Assembly: GCA_045606465.1 (NCBI GenBank)
Contig: JAZURZ010000064.1
Span: 1-13,566 of the forward strand
Source: CAKSQL01 sp045606465
Lineage (GTDB): Bacteria; Bacillota; Clostridia; UBA1381
Direction of reading: 5' to 3'
Length of the DNA: 13,566 nt
Made by a program: the position numbers and the translations under genes. Position 1 is the stretch's first letter. The number at the start of each line of letters is the position of its first letter. Positions 8,410-13,566 of this stretch are shown here, in pieces. The notes under the pieces were generated by a model. That model was not told the origin of the DNA and ran no database searches. It was given only the letters and a program-made list of their open reading frames with translations.

Positions 8410-8484
8410 ATCTTCCTTTTCTAATATTTTTCTGTGACCAAAAAAACAACAGGTCTTTTTTCCTTTTTTTTATAAAATACTCCT

Positions 8485-8528
8485 AAAATAAAAAAGTGCG
8501 TAGCCTGCTCGAAAGCAAAGCCACGCAC
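8485..8528 (-). terminator. Intrinsic terminator at the end of the structured RNA, upstream of the SLOG gene
   Basis: On the minus strand GTGCGTGGC (8528-8520) pairs with GCTACGCAC (8504-8496), one A/C mismatch. An inner TGCT/AGCA stem closes a TTCG loop, and TTTTTTATTTT follows (8495-8485). The AGGAG at 8484-8480 follows immediately, so this sits between promoter and gene as in a transcription-attenuation leader. On the plus strand there is no U tract. Confidence 0.85.
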
Positions 8529-8701
8529 CAAAAAACGTAAAAACTCTGTTTCGAACGTTGCTACACATTTTTAATCATAACACACTCTATATTTACACAA
8601 AGGGTATGACGAAACAAGAGTGTACGCTTTTTGCAATTAGCGTACCCCTTTGCGTAAATAATTATTAAAAATAGAGTGATAAAAAAATAAAAATATGTAG
8701 C
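8486..8701 (-). ncRNA. Structured RNA of about 216 nt with own promoter and terminator, family unknown
   Basis: Minus-strand RNA starting near 8701 and ending in the U tract near 8486. The 5' two-thirds fold into one long rod, given here as plus-strand coordinates: 8560-8565 with 8696-8701, 8567-8573 with 8688-8694, 8583-8590 with 8671-8678, 8591-8596 with 8654-8659, 8598-8604 with 8646-8652, and 8622-8628 with 8639-8645 closing a 10-base loop. Internal loops include an 11-base bulge (8660-8670) and a 17-base bulge (8605-8621). A second small hairpin (8534-8538 with 8555-8559) exposes CGAAACAGAGT in its loop; this is complementary to ACTCTTGTTTCG in the 17-base bulge, giving a possible pseudoknot. 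A terminator hairpin ends it. It could be a free small RNA (6S-like or raiA-like by size) or the regulatory leader of the SLOG gene. I cannot assign a family by eye. Confidence 0.7.
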
Positions 8702-8707
8702 AAACAT

Positions 8708-8736
8708 ATTATAACACAATTTTTTGAATTTATCAA
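8708..8736 (-). promoter_or_regulatory. Promoter of the structured RNA / SLOG gene
   Basis: On the minus strand TTGATA (8736-8731), a 17-base spacer and a perfect TATAAT (8713-8708). Six bases further on is the G at 8701-8702, exactly where the long rod structure begins, so promoter and fold support each other. Confidence 0.8.
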
Positions 8737-8911
8737 GCAGAATGAAATGTTTTTTTAAATTAGACCCAAAATGATAAAAATCATAAAATATTTAAATTAT
8801 ATAGTCCAAAATAATGTTGCTTTGAATAAAAAATTGAAAAAACAAGCAGTTTTTGATTCTTTATAATAAAAAAATTAATTGTAATTTAATGGGGAAATTC
8901 ATTCATGTCTA
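8737..8911. other. AT-rich divergent intergenic spacer
   Basis: Lies between the minus-strand promoter at 8708-8736 and the plus-strand promoter at 8912-8940. I find no open frame. The only pattern is the small palindrome ATGAT-AAAA-ATCAT at 8771-8784, which could be an operator or could be chance in such AT-rich DNA. CAAGCAG occurs twice (8734-8740 and near 8845). Confidence 0.4.
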
Positions 8912-8940
8912 TTTACTTCAGGAATTTTATATGCTATAAT
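8912..8940 (+). promoter_or_regulatory. Promoter of the small lipoprotein gene
   Basis: TTTACT at 8912-8917, a 17-base spacer and perfect TATAAT at 8935-8940. The predicted start near 8947 gives a leader of about 30 nt. It diverges from the structured-RNA promoter. Confidence 0.75.
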
Positions 8941-8976
8941 GCTAATATAAAGTATTCCAATTAGGGAGGAATGAAT

Positions 8977-9441
8977 ATGAAGAAGATTTTAATGTGTATT
9001 GTTGCAGTTGTATGTGTGTTTTCTATTTGTGCTTGTAATAATGATATGCCAGACGAAAAGAAAACTGAAATTTGTGCATTAGTTAAAGAAGTTAAAGATA
9101 ATATGGTTGTTGTTGATACTGTTGAATATATCACAGGAGAAGATACAGAACGTGTAAAGGAACTTAAATTATCAGAATTTGATATGCCAGATGGATATTA
9201 CATAAATAATTCTGAAATTGAAATTGAAGAGTACATATTAACAGAAGAGACAATATATAATTTTATTGATTGGAAAAATGATTTTGTGGAAAAAGGAAAA
9301 GATAGAGAGTTTTCCACTACAAAAAAAGACGATTTTATTGAATATCTAAATACTTACGAAAATTCTCAACCTCAAATGCCGTTTTTCTTTGAAATAATTG
9401 GTAACAAAGTGATAAGTATTACAGAAAAACCTATGATGTAA
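8977..9441 (+). CDS. Small predicted lipoprotein, function unknown
   Basis: A 154-residue secreted protein. Two ATG codons compete: the one at 8977 is chosen because GGGAGG (8964-8969) lies 7 bases before it, whereas the ATG at 8971 is only one base from it. The N terminus is a short lipoprotein signal: MKK, a hydrophobic stretch to residue 17, then ICAC, with Cys20 as the likely lipidated residue. The mature part is acidic and hydrophilic, with EVKDNMVVVDTVEYITGEDTERVKELKL followed by DMPDGYYINN, then an EEYILTEETIYNFIDW segment and a C-terminal FFEIIGNKVISITE strand pair. The DMPxGYYIxN block is one I recall from small uncharacterised Firmicute lipoproteins; I know no function. It has its own promoter and terminator, so it is monocistronic. 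Confidence 0.85.
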   Translation: MKKILMCIVAVVCVFSICACNNDMPDEKKTEICALVKEVKDNMVVVDTVEYITGEDTERVKELKLSEFDMPDGYYINNSEIEIEEYILTEETIYNFIDWKNDFVEKGKDREFSTTKKDDFIEYLNTYENSQPQMPFFFEIIGNKVISITEKPMM

Positions 9442-9453
9442 ATTTAATTTTTT

Positions 9454-9484
9454 AAGAGTGCGGATTTTTTTCGCACTCTTTTTA
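9454..9484 (+). terminator. Terminator after the lipoprotein gene
   Basis: AAGAGTGCG (9454-9462) pairs with CGCACTCTT (9472-9480), with a T-rich loop, followed by TTT at 9481-9483. It is a strong hairpin 12 bases after the stop. Confidence 0.88.
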
Positions 9485-9520
9485 AAAATCCAAGAACTAT
9501 ATAATATTTAAAGAAAAAAC

Positions 9521-9549
9521 TTGACAAAAATTAGTCTTTGTGATATAAT
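9521..9549 (+). promoter_or_regulatory. rpsB-tsf promoter, perfect sigma-A consensus
   Basis: TTGACA at 9521-9526, a 17-base spacer and TATAAT at 9544-9549: all 12 positions match consensus, as expected for a ribosomal-protein operon. Transcription should start near 9556. Confidence 0.9.
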
Positions 9550-9555
9550 ACTTTG

Positions 9556-9663
9556 GTATTGACATTAGGCGGCGGAGATCGCTATTAATCACACATCCCG
9601 ATTTTAAGAGGGTTGCCCTTTTGGGTTCTCTTAGAAAATGAAGGTTGTGGAAGAATAAAAAAC
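9556..9663 (+). promoter_or_regulatory. Long structured rpsB leader
   Basis: About 120 nt separate the predicted start from the rpsB ATG. A hairpin is formed by AAGAG (9606-9610) with CTCTT (9628-9632), extendable by TTTT (9602-9605) with AAAA (9635-9638), and inside it CCC (9616-9618) pairs with GGG (9623-9625). An alternative AAGAGGG/CCCTTTT pairing (9606-9612 with 9616-9622) is mutually exclusive. S2 is known to autoregulate rpsB-tsf in other bacteria; that this leader does so is inference. Confidence 0.4.
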
Positions 9664-9678
9664 AAGGAGGAAAAAACA

Positions 9679-10434
9679 ATGTCAAACGTAATTTCAATGA
9701 AACAGCTTTTAGAAGCAGGTGTTCATTTTGGACATCAGACAAGAAGATGGAACCCTAAAATGGCTGAGTACATCTTCACAGAGAGAAACGGTATCTACAT
9801 TATAGATTTGCAGAAGACCGTTAAAAAGGTAGAGGAAGCTTACTATTTTATAAGAGACCTTGCTATGTCAGGCGAAGAGGTTCTTTTCGTAGGAACCAAA
9901 AAGCAGGCTCAGGACTCTATTAAAGAAGAGGCTGAAAGAGTTGGTATGTACTATGTAAACGCAAGATGGCTTGGCGGTATGATGACCAACTTCAAGACAA
10001 TCCAAAAGAGAATTGATCGTCTTGCTCAGATTGACAAGATGGAAGAAGAAGGCACATTTGAGCTTCTTCCTAAAAAGGAAGTTACCAAGCTCAAGGGTGA
10101 AAGAGATAAGCTTGAGAAATACCTTGGCGGAATTAAGAACATGAAAAAGCTTCCTGGAGCTTTGTTTGTTGTTGTCCCAAGAAAGGAAAAGATTGCTATT
10201 GCAGAGGCTAAAAAGCTGGGTATCCCCGTAGTGGCTATCGTTGACACAAACTGTGACCCCGACGAGGTTGATTATGTAATCCCTGGTAACGATGATGCTA
10301 TCAGAGCAGTTAAATTAATTGCATCTACAATTTCAAATGCTATCATTGAGGGACGTCAGGGCGAGGACGCAGTTGCGCAAATCGTTGAAGAAGACGAGGC
10401 TGTAGAAGAGACAGTAGCAGCAGACGAAGAATAA
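9679..10434 (+). CDS. rpsB: 30S ribosomal protein S2
   Basis: Component of the small ribosomal subunit, binding late near S1/S21 and 16S helix 26. The start at 9679 has AAGGAGG (9664-9670) 8 bases upstream and gives the usual MSNVISMKQLLEAGVHFGHQ; longer in-frame readings upstream lie in the leader. The length of 251 residues is normal. The first family signature is around KMAEYIFTERNGIYIIDLQKT (28-47), followed by ARWLGGMMTNF (95-105) and the second signature region LPGALFVVVP to IPVVAIVDTNCDPD (158-195). The last 23 residues are an acidic tail rich in Glu/Asp/Ala. It is the first gene of the conserved rpsB-tsf operon, with tsf 100 bases downstream. Confidence 0.98.
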   Translation: MSNVISMKQLLEAGVHFGHQTRRWNPKMAEYIFTERNGIYIIDLQKTVKKVEEAYYFIRDLAMSGEEVLFVGTKKQAQDSIKEEAERVGMYYVNARWLGGMMTNFKTIQKRIDRLAQIDKMEEEGTFELLPKKEVTKLKGERDKLEKYLGGIKNMKKLPGALFVVVPRKEKIAIAEAKKLGIPVVAIVDTNCDPDEVDYVIPGNDDAIRAVKLIASTISNAIIEGRQGEDAVAQIVEEDEAVEETVAADEE

Positions 10435-10447
10435 TTAAAAATTAAAG

Positions 10448-10505
10448 GGCAGTCTTGGTCTTTATATGGCTTAATAAAAGCTATGGACTGTAGGCTGCCA
10501 TTTTT
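10448..10505 (+). terminator. Hairpin with U tract between rpsB and tsf, likely partial terminator
   Basis: GGCAG (10448-10452) pairs with CTGCC (10495-10499). The inner part continues imperfectly and ends in TATGGC with GCTATG around an A-rich loop; ATTTTT follows (10500-10505). It lies wholly between two genes of a conserved operon, so partial termination or processing that sets the S2:EF-Ts ratio is likely. Confidence 0.6.
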
Positions 10506-10534
10506 AAAAATAATAAAACTTGGAGGAAAAGAAT

Positions 10535-11431
10535 ATGGCATTTACAGCACAAAATGTAAAAGAATTGAGAGAAATGACCGGTTGCGGCATGATGGACTGC
10601 AAAAAGGCATTGACAGAAACAAACGGCGATATGGATAAGGCAGTTGAATTTTTGAGAGAAAAGGGTCTTGCAACAGCTGCTAAAAAATCAGGCAGAATTG
10701 CATCAGAAGGTATTGTTACAATTTATATGTCAGACGACAAAAAGGTTGCATCTGTGGTTGAGGTAAACTCTGAAACAGACTTTGTTGCAAAGAATGACGA
10801 ATTCCTTACTTTTGTTAATAATGTAGCTAAAATCATTGCAGACAACAATCCTGCAGATGTTGAGGCTTTAAAGACACTCACCTATGAAGGCGGCGAAACT
10901 GTAGGCGATAAGCTCACAGCTTTGATTGCAAAAATCGGCGAAAACATGAACATCAGACGCTTTGCACGTGTTGAGGGCAATGTTTGCTCATATATCCACG
11001 GCGGCGGAAGAATTGGTGTTTTGGTTGAAACAGAGGCTGCTTTGGATACAGAGGATAAGTATGAGGCTGCTCGTGACGTTGCTATGCAGGTTGCAGCAAT
11101 TAACCCCTTGTATTTGTCAAAGGATGTTGTTCCTGCAGAGGATATTGAAAAGGAAAAGAACATTATAATTGCACAAATCAAGGAAGACCCAAAAAATGCA
11201 AACAAACCCGACAACATTCTTGAAAAGATGGTTGGCGGAAAAATTAATAAGTTCTATGAGCAGAATTGCTTATTGCAGCAGGAATTTGTTAAAAATGGCG
11301 ACTTTAAGGTAGAAAAATATCTTGAAACAAAGGGCGTTAAGCTTGTTAACTATATCAGATTTGAAAAGGGCGAAGGCCTTGCAAAGAAGGAAGAAAACTT
11401 TGCTGATGAAGTTGCAAGCATGATTAAATAA
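10535..11431 (+). CDS. tsf: Elongation factor Ts
   Basis: Nucleotide exchange factor that regenerates EF-Tu-GTP from EF-Tu-GDP during translation. ATG at 10535 follows GGAGG (10522-10526) by 8 bases; an in-frame ATG at 10520 would add five residues upstream of that site. The length of 298 residues is typical. The N-terminal UBA-like domain holds VKELREMTGCGMMDCKKAL (8-26), the first EF-Ts signature. EVNSETDFVAKN (76-87) is the second, with the Asp82-Phe83 pair that contacts EF-Tu. It is second in the rpsB-tsf operon, with no separate promoter seen between the genes, and is followed by a strong terminator. Confidence 0.98.
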   Translation: MAFTAQNVKELREMTGCGMMDCKKALTETNGDMDKAVEFLREKGLATAAKKSGRIASEGIVTIYMSDDKKVASVVEVNSETDFVAKNDEFLTFVNNVAKIIADNNPADVEALKTLTYEGGETVGDKLTALIAKIGENMNIRRFARVEGNVCSYIHGGGRIGVLVETEAALDTEDKYEAARDVAMQVAAINPLYLSKDVVPAEDIEKEKNIIIAQIKEDPKNANKPDNILEKMVGGKINKFYEQNCLLQQEFVKNGDFKVEKYLETKGVKLVNYIRFEKGEGLAKKEENFADEVASMIK

Positions 11432-11447
11432 TTATAATCAATGAAAT

Positions 11448-11487
11448 AAAAAATCACAAGGCTTTTTAAAAGCCTTGTGATTTTTTT
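11448..11487. terminator. Bidirectional terminator between tsf and metK
   Basis: A perfect 15-base stem, AAAAAATCACAAGGC (11448-11462) with its complement at 11472-11486, flanked by A and T runs, so it yields a hairpin plus U tract on both strands. It serves the convergent genes tsf and metK. Confidence 0.92.
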
Positions 11488-11517
11488 GGTTATTTACAAA
11501 TTTATAAGTTTAAAATT

Positions 11518-12699
11518 TTACAAAATTGCTTTTTTCAATTCCTCGGTTTTGTTTGTCTTTTCCCATTCAACTCCCAAATCCTCACGACCGAGATGACCAT
11601 AAGATGCAAGCTGCTTATAAATGGGCTGTCTTAGTTTGAGGTTGTTTATGATAGCATTGGGGCGAAGGTCAAACACTTTGCTTACTGCATCGGCTATTTT
11701 TTCATCCGAAACCGTTCCTGTTCCAAAAGTATCAACCATGATAGAAACAGGTTGTGCAACGCCTATTGCATATGCAAGCTGAATTTCGCACTTTTTGGCA
11801 AGTTCTGCGGCAACAACATTTTTAGCAACCCAACGTGCTGCATATGCTGCGGAGCGGTCAACCTTTGTGGGGTCTTTTCCTGAAAAAGCACCGCCGCCAT
11901 GTCTTGCCCAGCCGCCATAGGTGTCAACAATAATTTTTCTTCCTGTAAGTCCACTGTCGCCCTGAGGGCCACCAATAACAAAACGACCTGTAGGATTTAT
12001 AAAATATCTGGTGTTTTCCTTTAACAATTTTGCGGGAACGACAGGTTTTATAACGTGCTCAATAAGGTCAGCTCTTATCTGAGGAATATCAACCTCAGGT
12101 GCGTGCTGGGTGGAGATTACAATGGTATCCACAGCTACAGGCATATCGTTTTCATATTCTATAGTAACCTGAGTTTTTCCATCAGGACGAAGATAGTCAA
12201 GTGTTCCGTCCTTTCTTACCTCGGTAAGCCTTTTGGCAAGCTTATGAGCCAAAGAAATTGGCATAGGCATAAGCTCGGGAGTGTCATTGCAGGCATAGCC
12301 GAACATCATACCCTGGTCGCCTGCACCGCCTTCGTTTTCGTTTCCAGCAACACCCTCTTTTGATTCTAAGCCCTCGTTTACTCCCATGGCAATGTCGGAG
12401 GATTGCTCGTCTATAGAGGTAACAACAGCGCAGGTGTTTCCATCAAAGCCATACTTTGCGCGGTCATAGCCTATTTCAAGAACCACATCGCGTGCAACCT
12501 TTGCAAAATCCACATAGCATGATGTGGTGATTTCGCCCATTATAGAAACAAGCCCTGTTGTGCAAGTGGTTTCACAAGCCACCCTTGCCATAGGGTCTGA
12601 TTTTAATATTTCATCCAAAATAGCATCAGAAATTTTGTCACAGATTTTGTCGGGATGTCCTTCGGTGACCGATTCCGATGTAAAAAGTTTTCTTCCCAT
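11518..12699 (-). CDS. metK: S-adenosylmethionine synthetase
   Basis: Makes S-adenosylmethionine from methionine and ATP, releasing phosphate and pyrophosphate; cytoplasmic homotetramer. Starting at the ATG at 12699 the protein opens MGRKLFTSESVTEGHPDK, the family's usual length, and has 393 residues. An ATG at 12708 would add MKQ but leaves only 2 bases after the AAAGG site at 12715-12711, against 11 for the chosen start; either is possible. Motifs: GHPDK with ATP-binding His15, GAGDQGMMFGYA (signature 1), DSGLTGRKIIVDTYGG, and GGGAFSGKDPTKVDRSAAY (signature 2), with the phosphate-binding and Mg-binding residues present. No SAM-I riboswitch is seen in its short leader. A promoter overlaps the end of lexA upstream, and an inverted repeat surrounds that promoter. 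Confidence 0.97.
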   Translation of the reverse strand: MGRKLFTSESVTEGHPDKICDKISDAILDEILKSDPMARVACETTCTTGLVSIMGEITTSCYVDFAKVARDVVLEIGYDRAKYGFDGNTCAVVTSIDEQSSDIAMGVNEGLESKEGVAGNENEGGAGDQGMMFGYACNDTPELMPMPISLAHKLAKRLTEVRKDGTLDYLRPDGKTQVTIEYENDMPVAVDTIVISTQHAPEVDIPQIRADLIEHVIKPVVPAKLLKENTRYFINPTGRFVIGGPQGDSGLTGRKIIVDTYGGWARHGGGAFSGKDPTKVDRSAAYAARWVAKNVVAAELAKKCEIQLAYAIGVAQPVSIMVDTFGTGTVSDEKIADAVSKVFDLRPNAIINNLKLRQPIYKQLASYGHLGREDLGVEWEKTNKTEELKKAIL

Positions 12700-12758
12700 T
12701 TGTTTCATTTCCTTTCAAAGTAGAGAGCGAGATTTTGCTCATTTTTAAAAAAGTATAT

Positions 12759-12795
12759 CACAACCCTAATATTATATCAGTAAATTTTGGTTGTG
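12759..12795. repeat. Inverted repeat flanking the metK -10 box, possible operator
   Basis: CACAACC (12759-12765) and GGTTGTG (12789-12795), 7-base arms 23 bases apart with the TATAAT box between them. One arm lies at the spacer/-35 edge and the other at the predicted start point. It could bind a dimeric regulator or form a weak lexA terminator hairpin. No known consensus is recognised. Confidence 0.4.
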
Positions 12796-12799
12796 TCTA
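12771..12799 (-). promoter_or_regulatory. metK promoter overlapping the lexA stop codon
   Basis: On the minus strand TAGACA (12799-12794; the TAG is also the lexA stop codon), a 17-base spacer and TATAAT (12776-12771). The start is expected near 12764, giving a leader of about 65 nt. Confidence 0.7.
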
Positions 12800-13438
12800 T
12801 AGTTTTCTGAAAATTCCCACAACTTTACCCAAAATTTCCACCTCATCAACAATAATAGGTTCCATTGTGTCATTTTCGGGTTGAAGTCTGAAATGACCAT
12901 TTTCCTTATAAAATGTTTTCACAGTTGCATTTTCACGGTCCAATAAAGCAACCACAATTTCGCCATTTCTTGCAGTCGATGTTTTTTCTACTATTATGAG
13001 ATCGCCATCTAAAATAGCGGCATTTATCATGGATTCTCCTTGGACTTTAAGCATGAAAAGGTCGTTGTTTTTTGCAAAGCTCATGGGGAGAGGGAAGGTT
13101 TCGGATATGTCTTCAATAGCGGTTATGGGCTGACCTGCAGTGACCTTTCCATAGACAGGGACAGAAAGATAACTATCGTCTGAATATGTGATTTTTGCAA
13201 TATTGTCAGAAGCTTGTTCATTTTTGTAATTGACAACCTTTATGGAACGATTTTTTGAAGACTCCTTTACCAAAAAGCCATGCTTTTCAAGTTTTTTAAG
13301 ACGTGCGTGTATTGTGGCTGTTGAAGAAAGCCCCACAGCTTCACAAATTTCCCTCACAGTCGGTGGATAACCATTATCATTTTGTTTTTTTAGTATAAAG
13401 TCCAATATTTCATAATCTTTTTGTGACATTCCCGCCAT
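12797..13438 (-). CDS. lexA: SOS repressor LexA (self-cleaving)
   Basis: Represses DNA-repair genes and is inactivated by RecA-stimulated self-cleavage after DNA damage. The 213 residues match the family's 200-215. The N-terminal winged helix-turn-helix (1-70) includes the recognition region YPPTVREICEAVGLSSTATIHARLKKLEKHGFL (24-56). The cleavage site is in GKVTAGQP, between Ala101 and Gly102. The catalytic pair is Ser136 in QGESM and Lys174 in ATVKTF, both present, so self-cleavage should work. ATG at 13438 is the first possible start, because an in-frame TAA lies just upstream; its ribosome site AAAGGA is rather distant (about 12 bases). The gene is upstream of metK on the same strand, with a separate metK promoter. 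A degenerate LexA-like palindrome overlaps its promoter. Confidence 0.97.
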   Translation of the reverse strand: MAGMSQKDYEILDFILKKQNDNGYPPTVREICEAVGLSSTATIHARLKKLEKHGFLVKESSKNRSIKVVNYKNEQASDNIAKITYSDDSYLSVPVYGKVTAGQPITAIEDISETFPLPMSFAKNNDLFMLKVQGESMINAAILDGDLIIVEKTSTARNGEIVVALLDRENATVKTFYKENGHFRLQPENDTMEPIIVDEVEILGKVVGIFRKL

Positions 13439-13504
13439 ACTTTAAGCACCATTCCTTTCAAAAAATTATACTATAAAATTTAGTTTTTTTAAATTCCTAT
13501 AAAT

Positions 13505-13533
13505 ATTATAACACACTTTTTTCAAAAAATCAA
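13505..13533 (-). promoter_or_regulatory. lexA promoter
   Basis: On the minus strand TTGATT (13533-13528), a 17-base spacer and TATAAT (13510-13505). The predicted start near 13498 leaves a leader of about 60 nt before the lexA ATG. Confidence 0.7.
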
Positions 13534-13543
13534 ACATTTGTTT
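13532..13543. promoter_or_regulatory. LexA-box-like palindrome at the lexA -35 element
   Basis: AAACATTTGTTT keeps the AAC-N4-GTT core of the Gram-positive LexA box (GAAC-N4-GTTC) but has A/T at the outer G/C positions. It abuts the -35 element of lexA, the position expected for autorepression. Confidence 0.45.
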
Positions 13544-13566
13544 TATATTTTTCAAAAAATTTATTT

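Noticed and set aside
8486..8701. Retron-type msr/msd RNA
   Set aside because: The inverted-repeat architecture is suggestive, but no reverse transcriptase is encoded anywhere in the window and the neighbouring genes do not fit.
8496..8701. MITE or IS-derived palindromic element
   Set aside because: The repeat arms are imperfect, no flanking target duplications or transposase fragment are seen, and the promoter and terminator positions fit a transcript better.
9613..9678. N-terminal extension of S2
   Set aside because: The residues do not resemble S2 and the region is the structured leader; AAGGAGG precedes the ATG at 9679.
12700..12770. SAM-I (S-box) riboswitch before metK
   Set aside because: The leader is only about 65 nt and lacks the multi-helix core; a SAM-I element needs more than 100 nt.
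1..13566. CRISPR arrays, tRNA or rRNA genes
   Set aside because: No regularly spaced repeats, no tRNA cloverleaf with TTCGA-type arm and no rRNA stretch were found on reading both strands.

Overview
The window is a low-GC, tightly packed bacterial chromosome segment from a Firmicute, most likely a member of Clostridia. The support is AT-rich DNA with strong AGGAGG-type ribosome binding sites, near-consensus sigma-A promoters with 17-base spacers, an SLH-domain surface protein, a membrane pyrophosphatase, a glutamate dehydrogenase of the Clostridium symbiosum type, and a Gram-positive LexA. I cannot name the genus.

Layout from left to right. The end of a MacB/FtsX-type ABC permease overlaps the upstream part of a secreted SLH-domain protein, and a strong terminator follows. 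Next is a singly transcribed membrane pyrophosphatase (hppA) with its own promoter and a structured leader. After a hairpin come nagA (N-acetylglucosamine-6-phosphate deacetylase) and gdhA (glutamate dehydrogenase), all on the plus strand. From 7.9 to 8.75 kb the minus strand carries a SLOG/YpsA-like Rossmann protein gene. Its upstream region holds a consensus promoter, a roughly 216-nt strongly folded RNA and an intrinsic terminator. Divergent to this is a small lipoprotein gene with its own promoter and terminator. Then follow rpsB and tsf (ribosomal protein S2 and EF-Ts), with a perfect consensus promoter, a long leader and a hairpin between the two genes. A bidirectional terminator separates tsf from the minus-strand pair metK and lexA.

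Most genes are core housekeeping: translation (rpsB, tsf), S-adenosylmethionine synthesis (metK), SOS control (lexA), amino-sugar recycling (nagA), ammonia/glutamate metabolism (gdhA) and ion pumping (hppA, predicted K+-dependent and Na+-pumping from visible residues).

The part worth a second look is 7954-8750. A minus-strand RNA is bracketed by a TTGATA-17-TATAAT promoter and a GC-rich hairpin with a U tract. It folds into a long rod (8560-8701), and a bulge in that rod is complementary over 11 pairs to a downstream hairpin loop, which would make a pseudoknot or kissing contact. It lies directly upstream of the SLOG gene, whose reading frame continues 16 codons upstream through a family-typical CCFFGHR motif but has AAG where the ATG would be expected. 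This could be a riboswitch-like leader, or an independent small RNA next to a decaying gene. I could not match the RNA to a known family by eye.
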